Of a DNA stretch of 50,988 bases, positions 1-7,370 are shown piece by piece. Source of the stretch: Pseudomonadota bacterium (GTDB taxonomy: Bacteria; Pseudomonadota; Alphaproteobacteria; Sphingomonadales; Sphingomonadaceae). The notes beneath the pieces are model-generated. The model saw only the letters and a program-made list of their open reading frames with translations, was not told the origin of the DNA and ran no database searches. Made by a program: the position numbers and the translations under genes. The DNA is taken from the NCBI GenBank assembly GCA_023445495.1, contig JAEXLC010000344.1:1-50988 (forward strand), in the 5' to 3' direction. Within the stretch, counting starts at the first letter, position 1. Every line of letters starts with the position of its first letter.

Positions 1-65
1 GTGCCGGGGTCCACCATGCCGCGCCGGCTGACCTTCCAGCTTCCTTTCCATGACTCGCCTCGCGG

Positions 66-93
66 TGGCCCCCGGCACAAGGCCGGGGTGACG
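66..93. repeat. REP-like inverted repeat ending GTGACG
   Basis: A GC-rich stem (CCCCGGC, then ACAAG, then GCCGGGG) ends in TGACG. The first 12 bases of the window read GTGCCGGGGTCC, the complement of its left arm, so it looks like the right half of a pair whose other half starts outside the window. It belongs to the same general class as the elements at 29147-29228. Confidence 0.6.
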
Positions 94-123
94 CGCGGGG
101 CAGCGGCAGGACGAGAGCCGCCC

Positions 124-150
124 GAGATCCCGGCTTTCGCCGGGATGACG
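124..150. repeat. REP-like element upstream of purS
   Basis: Hairpin ATCCCGGC, TTTC, GCCGGGAT followed by GACG. Its 27 bases are the exact reverse complement of 50941-50967 at the other end of the window. Apart from this and the repeat at 66-93, nothing gene-like is convincing in 1-198; the open frame there runs through the repeats. Confidence 0.65.
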
Positions 151-198
151 CCTAGATGGGGTTGCAGCCCGGCGCACTCCGCGCCATAGGCGCTGCCC

Positions 199-429
199 AT
201 GAAGCTCCGCATCATCGTCACCTTGAAGAACGGCGTGCTCGACCCCCAGGGCAAGGCCATCCAGCACGCTCTTGGCGGCCTCGGCTTTGACGGCGTCGAA
301 GACGTCCGCGCCGGCAAGATCTTCGAGCTCGTGCTCGCAGACGGCACCAGCGACGAGGCCATCGACGAGATGTGCCGCAAGCTGCTCGCCAACACCGTCA
401 TCGAAAACTACCGGGTGGAAAAGCTGTGA
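199..429 (+). CDS. purS: Phosphoribosylformylglycinamidine synthase subunit PurS
   Basis: Small subunit of the three-part FGAM synthase (PurS-PurQ-PurL), fourth step of de novo purine synthesis in the cytoplasm. The 76-residue protein starts MKLRIIVTLKNGVLDPQGKA and ends ENYRVEKL, typical of the family in length and in its N-terminal KxGVLDPQG stretch. PurS is thought to form a dimer that bridges PurQ and PurL. Its stop TGA overlaps the GTG start of purQ by four bases, so the two are translationally coupled. PurL is not in the window. The Shine-Dalgarno sequence upstream is weak. Confidence 0.95.
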   Translation: MKLRIIVTLKNGVLDPQGKAIQHALGGLGFDGVEDVRAGKIFELVLADGTSDEAIDEMCRKLLANTVIENYRVEKL

Positions 430-1091
430 AGACCGCGGTCATCGTCTTTCCGGGCTCCAACTGCGATCGCGACATCGCAGTCGCGCTGGAAGCGGTGACG
501 GGCGTGAAGCCCGCCATGGTTTGGCACGGCGAGACCGAGCTGCCCGAGGGCCTGGGCCTGATCGCCCTGCCCGGCGGATTCTCGTACGGCGACTATCTGC
601 GCTGCGGCGCCATCGCCGCGCGCTCGCCGGTGGTGAAGGCCGTGATCGAGGCAGCCGACAAGGGCATGCCGGTGATCGGCATCTGCAACGGCTTCCAGGT
701 TCTCACCGAAACCGGGCTGCTGCCCGGCGCGCTGATGCGCAACTCGGGCCTCAACTTCGTCTGCCGCGACGTGCCTCTGACGGTCGACAATTCGCAGTCG
801 ATCTTCACCTCGGCCTATCGCTCGGGCGAGCAGATCACGATCCCGGTGGCGCATCACGACGGCAATTACTTCGCCGACGCCGAGACGCTCGACCGGATCG
901 AAGGCGAAGGCCGCGTCGCCTTCCGCTATGCCGCCGACGTCAACGGCTCGGCCCGCAACATCGCCGGCGTGCTCAACAAGGCCGGCAATGTGCTCGGCAT
1001 GATGCCGCACCCCGAGCGTCGCATCGAAGCCGCGCATGGCGGCACCGACGGCCGCCGCCTGTTCGAGGGCTTGCTCGAGGCGGTGGCGTAA
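426..1091 (+). CDS. purQ: Phosphoribosylformylglycinamidine synthase, glutaminase subunit PurQ
   Basis: Class I glutamine amidotransferase subunit that supplies ammonia to PurL. The 221-residue product starts KTAVIVFPGSNCDRD, which fixes the GTG start at 426 rather than the longer open frame from 372. The catalytic cysteine lies in GICNGFQVL, and the His/Glu pair in MPHPERR. The GTG overlaps the purS stop in a GTGA junction. Length matches stand-alone PurQ proteins. Confidence 0.95.
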   Translation: MKTAVIVFPGSNCDRDIAVALEAVTGVKPAMVWHGETELPEGLGLIALPGGFSYGDYLRCGAIAARSPVVKAVIEAADKGMPVIGICNGFQVLTETGLLPGALMRNSGLNFVCRDVPLTVDNSQSIFTSAYRSGEQITIPVAHHDGNYFADAETLDRIEGEGRVAFRYAADVNGSARNIAGVLNKAGNVLGMMPHPERRIEAAHGGTDGRRLFEGLLEAVA

Positions 1092-1129
1092 GCCATTCCC
1101 TCTGCCGGGCAACACGCTCGGGGGATAGC

Positions 1130-1675
1130 ATGATCGAAAGCCGGTTGTTCGCGGGCGAAAAGCTGCTGTGGAGCGGCCAGCCCTGGCAGGGGCTGTTCCT
1201 GCTGCGCGGCATCGACGTGCTGCTCGTGCCGGTCAGTCTGGTCTGGGCCGGTTTCATGGTCTTCTGGAATTATGGGGTCTGGACCGGAGCGGCCGGGCCC
1301 GCCCCGGCACCCTTTCTTATCATCGGCCTGCTATTCCTCGCATTCGGCCTGTTCGCCGTGATCGGCCGTTTCTTCGTCGATGCCTGGTTGCGCGCACGAA
1401 CCCGCTATGCCGTGACCAACCAGCGCGTGCTGATCGAACGGGGCGGACCGTTCCCCAGCGCCAAATCGTTCGACATCGCACGGCTGCCCATGCTTGAGCT
1501 GAGCGAGCGCGGCGATGGATCCGGCACCATCCGCTTCGAGAGCAGCCGCTCCTGGTTCCAGAACAACAATATCGGCGTCTGGATCGCCTCGACGGATAGT
1601 GCCCCCCGCTTCCTGCGCATCGACAATGTCCGCAACGTCTATGCACTGATCGCGAAGCAACGCGCCGACGGCTGA
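1130..1675 (+). CDS. PH-domain (YdbS-like) membrane protein
   Basis: A 181-residue protein with a short N-terminal GEKLLWSGQP motif, two hydrophobic segments (about residues 27-48 and 65-85), then a cytoplasmic part containing RYAVTNQRVLIERGG. The 'W.GQP' opening and 'YAVTNQRVL' motif are typical of bacterial PH-like (bPH2/YdbS) proteins, whose exact role is unknown. It follows purQ by 38 bases but has no obvious purine role. The ATG at 1130 begins the recognisable MIESRLFAGEKLLW; the longer in-frame stretch upstream overlaps purQ and is noise. Confidence 0.75.
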   Translation: MIESRLFAGEKLLWSGQPWQGLFLLRGIDVLLVPVSLVWAGFMVFWNYGVWTGAAGPAPAPFLIIGLLFLAFGLFAVIGRFFVDAWLRARTRYAVTNQRVLIERGGPFPSAKSFDIARLPMLELSERGDGSGTIRFESSRSWFQNNNIGVWIASTDSAPRFLRIDNVRNVYALIAKQRADG

Positions 1676-1754
1676 ACGCCGCGCCTGACCATGGGGATCG
1701 CTGTCGCGGAGGCCGTTCGGCATTCCACATACTGCATTGGAGTTTGGGGGGAAA

Positions 1755-2831
1755 ATGAAGCGTCTCTGGATGGTTATCGCGGCACTGCTGGCGCCGGGAT
1801 TGAGCGCCGCACAGCCGGAAGGGCGCGCGCCGATCTCCTCGTGCCGGGCACCGCAGAAGTCGGTGCACGAGTCGGGCCTCGTCCAGATCGGCGGGATCCG
1901 GCAGTGGATTACGATCGAGGGACAGGATTGCGCCAATCCGATAGTCCTGATTGTCCATGGCGGGCCGGGCAATCCCAATACGCCGTTCGCGCACAATCTG
2001 TTCGGCAGCTGGACGCGGAATTTCACGGTCGTGCAATGGGATCAGCGCGGGTCCGGCAAGACCTACGCCGCAAGCACGCCGGCCGAGAGCGACACCTTGA
2101 CCATGGGGCAGCTGACGCAGGACGGCATCGAAGTCGCCCGCTATGCCGCGCAACGGCTGGGCAAGCGCAAGGTCATCCTGATGGGTGGATCATGGGGCTC
2201 GGCACTGGCCGTCAACATGGCGCTCGCAGCGCCCGAGCTATTCCACGCCTATGTCGGCACCGCGCAGCTGGTCAATTATCAGGACGACATGGCCGCCAGC
2301 TTCCGGAACACGCTGAAGCTGGCGCAGGCCGCCGGTGATGCGGACGCGATCGGCAAGCTGGAGAAGATCGGGCCCCCGCCCTGGCTCAACCCGCGCAATT
2401 TCGGGATATTGCGACGCCTGACGCGCAAATACGAAGCCATGCGCACCGAACCGGCCCCGAAGGACTGGTTCAGCTTCGCCGCCGAATATGACACGCCCGA
2501 ATACCGGGCCGCCTATGAGGCCGGCGAGGATTATTCCTTCCTGCAATTCGTAGGCCTGGCGGGAGACGGAATGGGCCCGAAGATCGACCTGGCGAAATTG
2601 GGAACGCGCTTCGCCATGCCGGTCTTCCTGCTGCAGGGAGAGGAGGACCTGGTCACGCCGCGGGAGGTCAGCCAGCCCTATTTCAACAGCATCTCCGCGC
2701 CGGTGAAGGAATTCCTGCCGCTGCCGCGCACCGGGCATGATCCCAATGCGACGATGATCGACGCGCAATTCCGCGTGCTGACGAGCCGGGTTCGGGCAAT
2801 GGCCGTGGCAGGCGACGCGCGCAAAAGATAA
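1755..2831 (+). CDS. Exported alpha/beta hydrolase, proline iminopeptidase-like
   Basis: A 358-residue serine hydrolase with a Sec-type signal peptide (MKRLWMVIAALLAPGLSAAQ). The oxyanion motif HGGPGN and the nucleophile elbow GGSWGS are those of the S33 prolyl aminopeptidase group. The acid is probably the Asp of GEEDLVTP and the histidine that of RTGHDPN. ATG 1755 is chosen because GGGGGGAAA precedes it closely and the signal peptide starts there; an in-frame ATG 18 bases upstream would add residues before the signal. Predicted to be periplasmic. The natural substrate cannot be read from sequence. Confidence 0.85.
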   Translation: MKRLWMVIAALLAPGLSAAQPEGRAPISSCRAPQKSVHESGLVQIGGIRQWITIEGQDCANPIVLIVHGGPGNPNTPFAHNLFGSWTRNFTVVQWDQRGSGKTYAASTPAESDTLTMGQLTQDGIEVARYAAQRLGKRKVILMGGSWGSALAVNMALAAPELFHAYVGTAQLVNYQDDMAASFRNTLKLAQAAGDADAIGKLEKIGPPPWLNPRNFGILRRLTRKYEAMRTEPAPKDWFSFAAEYDTPEYRAAYEAGEDYSFLQFVGLAGDGMGPKIDLAKLGTRFAMPVFLLQGEEDLVTPREVSQPYFNSISAPVKEFLPLPRTGHDPNATMIDAQFRVLTSRVRAMAVAGDARKR

Positions 2832-2841
2832 TCAGACGAAG

Positions 2842-2874
2842 GAGGCGGCCACGGATAGCCCCCGTGACCGCCTC
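2842..2874. terminator. Hairpin between convergent genes
   Basis: GAGGCGG and CACGG on the left pair with CCGTG and CCGCCTC on the right, with one C/A mismatch and a 7-base loop. It lies between the convergent hydrolase (stop at 2831) and the minus-strand receptor (stop at 2926). There is no strong T-run on either side, so bidirectional termination is an inference. Confidence 0.55.
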
Positions 2875-2925
2875 ACCCCGTGACGAACCGCGATGCTGCC
2901 CCGCGCCCAATCGCGGGGCCGCAAA

Positions 2926-4290
2926 TCAGTTGTACGCATGCTCCCCGGCCAGCACGTCGGACGAGGCGGCAAGCCCCCGCGCCGGGAAGGAAATCGGACG
3001 TCCGCCTGAAGCCGTGGCCGGCGCCGCGCCGCTGGTGCGGAAGCGTGCAGCCTGCTCGGCCAGCGCCGAGATCTCGACGGTCAGGTTGCGCGCCGCAGCC
3101 GAGGTTTCCTCGACCATCGCGGCATTCTGCTGGGTCGACTGGTCCATCGTGCCGATCGCCGAGCTGATCTCGCTGATCACGGTCGACTGGGCGCGATTGT
3201 CGCTCGCCATCTGGTTGAGCAGCTCGTGCACGCCGCTCACATCCTCGGCGATATGCGCCAGCGCGCCATCGACCTTCTCGACCATCGCCACCGCAGCGAC
3301 GATATCGACCTGGGTCGCGGTAAGCTGCTCGCGGGCGCGACCGGCTTCTTCCTCGGCGCGCATCGCGAGCGCCGAGACGAGATCGGCGACGACCGCGAAG
3401 CCCCTGCCCGCCTCGCCGGCGCGGCCGGCCTCGACGGCGGCATTCATCGCCAGCACGCGGGTCTGGAAGGCGATCTTGTCCAGGCCCTCGATCACGCTGT
3501 CGATGCCCTTGGCGCTGTCATTGACGCGGTTCATCGCCTGCACCGCCTCGTCGACAACCTGGCGGCCGTCCGAGACCGTCGCGGTCGCGCCATCGGCACG
3601 CTCGACGGTGCGGTTGGCGGCTTCGGCGGTGCCCTTCAGGCGCTGGTCCATCTGGCTGATCGCGGCCGTGGTCTGCTCGAGGCTGGCGGCGTTCGCCTCG
3701 GTGCGGCGGGCCAGGCTTTCCGAGGCCTGGGCGATCTCGCCCGAGCCGGTGCGGATCGCGATGGTGCTCTCGGTCACCGTGCCGAGCAGCGCGCGCAGCG
3801 AGGCGAGCGCCGCGTTGAAATTCTCGCGCAGCTTCGCATAGGTCGCCGGATATTCCTCGACGATGTCGGCGGTCAGGTCGCCCTGGGCCAAGCGCTCGAG
3901 ATTGCGGGTCATGCCGCGCACGATCTCGCCGTGGTGCTCGGCTTCCTCGTTCTGGCGGATCTGCGCCGCGGCGGCGTCGCGGAAGGTGAACATCGCCTTG
4001 GTCAGGCGGCCCACGCAATCCTGATATTCGGTGAACTGGATCGTGCTGGCGAGATCGCCGGCGGCCAGCGCCTCCATGCGCACCACGGTGGTGACATAGG
4101 GATCGGCGATCGCCTTGCGATACCAGACGCTCATGGCCGCGGCCGCCACGGTGGTGGCGATGCCGACGGCCAGGGCCAGGGCGGGAAACAACAGCAGCGT
4201 CAGCGGGGTGAGCGCGACAAGCGCCGTCATGGAGCCGAACGCTACTAGCAGCTTACGGCGGATGGGCGCGTTAGCGACGAACCAGTGCAT
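2926..4290 (-). CDS. Methyl-accepting chemotaxis-like protein without a periplasmic sensor domain
   Basis: A 454-residue protein. Two closely spaced hydrophobic segments lie in the first 60 residues, with almost no periplasmic loop between them. Two HAMP-like stretches follow (LAAGDLAS and LAQGDLTAD), then a long coiled coil. The signalling tip reads KIAFQTRVLAMNAAVEAGRA and continues GEAGRGFAVVAD. The usual tip is QTNLLALNAAIEAARAGE, so the conserved Asn is Arg here. No C-terminal CheR-binding pentapeptide is seen. Start at 4290 is preferred over 4296 because GAGAGA then sits six bases upstream. It probably signals from within the membrane or cytoplasm; input unknown. Confidence 0.85.
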   Translation of the reverse strand: MHWFVANAPIRRKLLVAFGSMTALVALTPLTLLLFPALALAVGIATTVAAAAMSVWYRKAIADPYVTTVVRMEALAAGDLASTIQFTEYQDCVGRLTKAMFTFRDAAAAQIRQNEEAEHHGEIVRGMTRNLERLAQGDLTADIVEEYPATYAKLRENFNAALASLRALLGTVTESTIAIRTGSGEIAQASESLARRTEANAASLEQTTAAISQMDQRLKGTAEAANRTVERADGATATVSDGRQVVDEAVQAMNRVNDSAKGIDSVIEGLDKIAFQTRVLAMNAAVEAGRAGEAGRGFAVVADLVSALAMRAEEEAGRAREQLTATQVDIVAAVAMVEKVDGALAHIAEDVSGVHELLNQMASDNRAQSTVISEISSAIGTMDQSTQQNAAMVEETSAAARNLTVEISALAEQAARFRTSGAAPATASGGRPISFPARGLAASSDVLAGEHAYN

Positions 4291-4397
4291 GGGCATTCTC
4301 TCAGATCATGCAACAAAATGTTGCTACCACCGAGCATTATAGAGTGCCCAATCACGGTAAACGCCGCTTCGGCAATATACGTAACAATAATTTTTGC

Positions 4398-4428
4398 CTT
4401 TGCGTACAAATACATAAATTACGCAAAG
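4398..4428. promoter_or_regulatory. Perfect 9-bp inverted repeat upstream of the chemoreceptor gene
   Basis: CTTTGCGTA and TACGCAAAG are separated by 13 A/T-rich bases. An outer pair, ACGTAAC (4379-4385) and GTTACGT (4435-4441), flanks it. The 145-base gap between the hydrolase stop (4436) and the chemoreceptor start (4290) is far more A/T-rich than its surroundings, as expected of a promoter. A smaller dyad, GCAAC-N5-GTTGC, lies at 4310-4324. It could be an operator or a hairpin at the end of the hydrolase transcript. Confidence 0.5.
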
Positions 4429-4435
4429 TTGATCG

Positions 4436-5266
4436 TTACGTCCGCGTCTCTACCCATTCCAGGATATCCGCCATCACGCTTTCCTTGCCAAGATCGGCAA
4501 GCAAGTCATGGTAATGGCCCTGATAGATCTTGAGCGTCTTGTCGCTTGAGCCGGCGTGTTCGTAGAAGAACTCGCTGCCATGGCAGACCGTGGCATGGTC
4601 CTCGGTGCCGTGCAGGATCAGCACGGGGATCGTGATCGTATCGAATTCCTTGCGCAGCCGCTCGTCCGCCCGGACCAGCGCCGCGACCGTGGCGGCCGGC
4701 TGGGTCTCGTTCTTGACATAGGGATCGGCGTTGAGCGCGGCGACCGCTGCGGGATCGCGCGAGAAATCCTCGTTCTTGAGCTTGAGCACGCCAAGGTGCG
4801 GCGCGACATGGCTGAGCCCCTTGATCGCGGCGAGCGCGAAGCCGGGGGCCGGCACCTGGAAGGCGAAGCTCTCGCAGAGGAAGCCGGCCAGCTCGGCCTG
4901 GTTGTCCAGCACATAGGTGGTGCCGACCACACCGCCGGCACTGTGCCCGAGCAGGAAAGTCTTCAGGCCCGGATGCCGCGACTTGGCGATCGCCACCGCG
5001 CCGCCCAGGTCGTCGGCATATTCGGAGACATTGTCGACATAGAAGCGCTCGCCATCGGATCGGCCCCGCCCGCGCAGGTCCGGCGCATAGACTGCGAAGC
5101 CCTGCTCGACGAAGCGCTCGGCAACCCAGGCATATTGGCCGCTGTGCGAATTGAAGCCGTGGCAGATCACCACCACCGCGCGCGGCTCGCCCTCGGGCAG
5201 CCAGGAGCGGAAGAAGATGTTGACGTGTCCGGTGCTGCCGAAAGTTTCTTCCGTGGTCGCGGTCAT
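4436..5266 (-). CDS. Alpha/beta hydrolase, monoacylglycerol lipase/lysophospholipase type
   Basis: A 276-residue soluble hydrolase of the Hydrolase_4 group. HGFNSHSGQY is the oxyanion region, DLRGRGRSDG the usual strand after it, GHSAGG holds the nucleophile serine, GTEDHATVCHGS holds the acid, and GHYHDLL the histidine. No signal peptide is present, so it should act in the cytoplasm on monoacylglycerols, lysolipids or similar esters. It is in line with the minus-strand genes upstream but separated by 55 bases from the small membrane protein. Confidence 0.88.
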   Translation of the reverse strand: MTATTEETFGSTGHVNIFFRSWLPEGEPRAVVVICHGFNSHSGQYAWVAERFVEQGFAVYAPDLRGRGRSDGERFYVDNVSEYADDLGGAVAIAKSRHPGLKTFLLGHSAGGVVGTTYVLDNQAELAGFLCESFAFQVPAPGFALAAIKGLSHVAPHLGVLKLKNEDFSRDPAAVAALNADPYVKNETQPAATVAALVRADERLRKEFDTITIPVLILHGTEDHATVCHGSEFFYEHAGSSDKTLKIYQGHYHDLLADLGKESVMADILEWVETRT

Positions 5267-5321
5267 GCTCTGCCCTCCTCAGAGAATTACGCGCGGAGGA
5301 TGCCAGCGTTGTCGGGCCGCG

Positions 5322-5660
5322 TCAGCTACTCCTTCGGGTATTCGCAGGTGTCGCGAAGATCCCGGTGGTGCGGGCAAGAAGCAGCAGCATCGCGGGCCAG
5401 AACATCGTGTTCCAGATGTCGTGCCAATTGCCCCACAGGTCGATGCGGGTGCGGTAGACCAGGCTGTCGCGCAGGTCCCAGGCCTCGCCCAGCAACGCCG
5501 CGGCAAGCACCACGGCCAGCGGCTTCCAGCTGCGCAGCGGCCAGCGAAAGGCCAGCGCCGCGCCCAGGAACAGGGTGAGCCCGACATAGATGTGGAGCGC
5601 ATCCTTGGCGAGCCCGACATGCTGGATCAGCCAGAACTTGGCCGATTGCAGCGGGCTCAT
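5322..5660 (-). CDS. Small membrane protein of unknown function
   Basis: A 112-residue protein with hydrophobic segments at about residues 24-38, 46-60 and 84-100. It starts four bases after the stop of the VUT transporter gene and is surely co-transcribed with it. The sequence (KDALHIYVGLTLFLGAALAF, GEAWDLRDSL) is the kind annotated only as hypothetical. I do not recognise a family with a defined function. Confidence 0.75.
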   Translation of the reverse strand: MSPLQSAKFWLIQHVGLAKDALHIYVGLTLFLGAALAFRWPLRSWKPLAVVLAAALLGEAWDLRDSLVYRTRIDLWGNWHDIWNTMFWPAMLLLLARTTGIFATPANTRRSS

Positions 5661-5664
5661 CGCC

Positions 5665-6414
5665 TCACACCCGGGTGGCGAAGGGCGTGAAGTCGGTGCC
5701 CTCGTCGAACACGTCGACGCCCTCGCGGCGCTTGAGGAAGCCGACGACGAGATAGGTGACCGGGGTGAGGATCACTTCCCAGGCGACCTTGAGCGCCCAT
5801 TGCGTGAAGAGCACCTGGATGACGAGGCCGGTGGTCCAGCCCTCGGCGCCGAGGAAGGCGAGCGGGTAGAAGATCAGGCTGTCGATGCCCTCGCCCGCGA
5901 TGGTCGAACCGATCGTGCGGCTCCACAGCATGCGGCCGCCGGTCCACAGCTTCATGCGCGCCAGGACATAGGAGTTGACGAACTCGCCGGCCCAGAAGGC
6001 ACAGACCGAGGCGAGGACGATGCGCGGCACCTGGCCGAAGATCGTCTCATACGCGGCCTGGTTACCCCAGCTCGGTGCCGGGGGCAGCGCGACGACGACC
6101 CAGGACATCAGCGCCATGAACAGCACCGCGCCGGTGCCCGCCCAGATCACCCGGCGGGCGCGGGCATAGCCGTACACTTCGGTCAGCACGTCGCCGATCA
6201 CATAGGAGACCGGGAAGAACAGGATGCCCGCGCCGAACGGCCAATAGTCGTTGTAGAGCGGCAACCAGATCTGCGACACCTTGCCCGCGCCGAGCACGTT
6301 CGACAGCAGGATGATCGCGACGAACGCGGCCATCACGAAGTCGTAATAGCGGAAATGCCCGCCCTGCAGCGCGTTCGCGGCGACCTGCGCCGGCTTCCCA
6401 TCCCCGGAGTTCAT
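5665..6414 (-). CDS. yhhQ: VUT-family transporter, probable queuosine precursor transporter
   Basis: Inner-membrane protein of about 249 residues with around six membrane segments. The family features LSNVLGAGK, FPVSYVIGDVLTEVYGYARA and GEGIDSLIFYPLAF match the YhhQ/VUT group, which imports queuosine precursors (preQ0/preQ1) for tRNA modification. ATG 6414 is taken as the start; the longer reading from 6450 begins with TTG and adds a poor 12-residue leader. Being next to a tRNA gene is probably coincidence. Confidence 0.88.
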   Translation of the reverse strand: MNSGDGKPAQVAANALQGGHFRYYDFVMAAFVAIILLSNVLGAGKVSQIWLPLYNDYWPFGAGILFFPVSYVIGDVLTEVYGYARARRVIWAGTGAVLFMALMSWVVVALPPAPSWGNQAAYETIFGQVPRIVLASVCAFWAGEFVNSYVLARMKLWTGGRMLWSRTIGSTIAGEGIDSLIFYPLAFLGAEGWTTGLVIQVLFTQWALKVAWEVILTPVTYLVVGFLKRREGVDVFDEGTDFTPFATRV

Positions 6415-6473
6415 GCGCGCATTTATGATCCCGGTTCCGCTGCCGCGCAATCCACGCTAGGGAGCCCCGGCGC

Positions 6474-6550
6474 GCGTCCGTAGCTCAGTTGGATAGAGCA
6501 CGTGCCTTCTAAGCTCGTGGTCGCTGGTTCGAATCCAGCCGGGCGCGCCA
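6474..6550 (+). tRNA. tRNA-Arg (anticodon TCT)
   Basis: A 77-base cloverleaf. The acceptor stem GCGTCCG pairs with CGGGCGC with one G-U, the D arm is GCTC/GAGC, the anticodon loop CTTCTAA carries TCT (6508-6510), and the T arm is GCTGG-TTCGAAT-CCAGC. The discriminator is G and the 3' CCA is encoded. The anticodon stem, CGTGC over GCTCG, contains a central T-T mismatch. Confidence 0.95.
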
Positions 6551-6574
6551 ATTTCCCGTTCTTCGGAAGGCTCC

Positions 6575-7333
6575 ATGCTCGAAATCTGCATCGACACGCT
6601 TGCCGGGATCGACGCCGCCATCGCAGGCGGGGCGGACCGGCTCGAGCTGTGCGCGGCGCTGGCGGTGGGCGGGCTCACCCCGCCCCGCTCGCTGATCGAG
6701 CGCGCCGCCGCCGCGCCGATCCCGTCGCACCTGCTCTGCCGCCCGCGCGACGGCGATTTCCGCTATGGCCCGGGCGAAGCCGCGATGGTCGCCGACGACA
6801 TCCGCCTCGCCGCCGAGGCCGGGCTGGCCGGCGTGGTGATCGGCGCCAGTGCCGCCGACTATCGGCTCGACACCGAATTGCTCGCATCCTGGGTCGCCCA
6901 TGCCCGCGCCGAGGGCGCGAAGGCCGGGCGCACGCTCAGCCTCACCCTCCACCGCGCCTTCGATCTGGTTCCCGACCCGCTGGAGGCGCTGGAGACCGCG
7001 ATCGCGCTCGGCTTCGACCGGATCCTCACCTCGGGCTGCCAGCCCCGCGCTGCCGATGCGCTCGACACGCTCGCCGCGCTGTCCCGCCAGGCCGAGGGCC
7101 GCATCATCCTCCTTGCCGGCAGCGGCGTCGACGCGACCAATGCGGCCGCCCTTCTCGCCACCGGCGTGCCGGAACTCCACGCCTCGTGCCGCAGCGCGGG
7201 AAGCACGCCCGGCGCAGCGGAACAGCGCTTCGGCTTCCAGACCGGCCCCAGCCTCCAGACCGACCCGGAAAAGGTCGCCGCGCTGCGCCGCATCATTGCT
7301 GACTATAGAACCTTGAACAGTACCAATATATGA
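6575..7333 (+). CDS. cutC: CutC-family TIM-barrel protein
   Basis: A 252-residue protein with the family hallmarks GGADRLELC near the N-terminus, LLCRPRDGDFRY, LHRAFD and ILTSGCQP. CutC is named for copper homeostasis, but the family's biochemical activity is not settled. Its position matters here: it lies between a tRNA and the GlcNAc operon, 37 bases before the deaminase gene, within a locus devoted to N-glycans. A role in glycan or amino-sugar catabolism is an inference. GGAAGG precedes the ATG. The 3' end overlaps a proposed regulator site (7318-7330). Confidence 0.92.
   Translation: MLEICIDTLAGIDAAIAGGADRLELCAALAVGGLTPPRSLIERAAAAPIPSHLLCRPRDGDFRYGPGEAAMVADDIRLAAEAGLAGVVIGASAADYRLDTELLASWVAHARAEGAKAGRTLSLTLHRAFDLVPDPLEALETAIALGFDRILTSGCQPRAADALDTLAALSRQAEGRIILLAGSGVDATNAAALLATGVPELHASCRSAGSTPGAAEQRFGFQTGPSLQTDPEKVAALRRIIADYRTLNSTNI
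7318..7330 (-). promoter_or_regulatory. Candidate GntR operator half-site before the GlcNAc operon
   Basis: On the minus strand this reads TATATTGGTACTG. The core TATATTGGT is identical to 17729-17737 and 17832-17840 in the gntR/GH20 divergent region. It lies 41 bases before the first gene of the GlcNAc operon, in a short A/T-rich patch that overlaps the cutC stop. Binding by the GntR protein at 16903-17640 is inferred from the shared motif. Confidence 0.6.
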
Positions 7334-7370
7334 CTTATCACTCGCCGCTTCGAGAGTAAGCGGGGGTAAG

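Noticed and set aside
1..189. A 62-codon open frame at the window start
   Set aside because: It runs through two REP-like hairpins and has no recognisable product.
6474..6550. tRNA gene considered as an attachment site for an integrated element
   Set aside because: No integrase, no duplicated tRNA 3' end seen, and gene content on both sides looks chromosomal and similar in composition.
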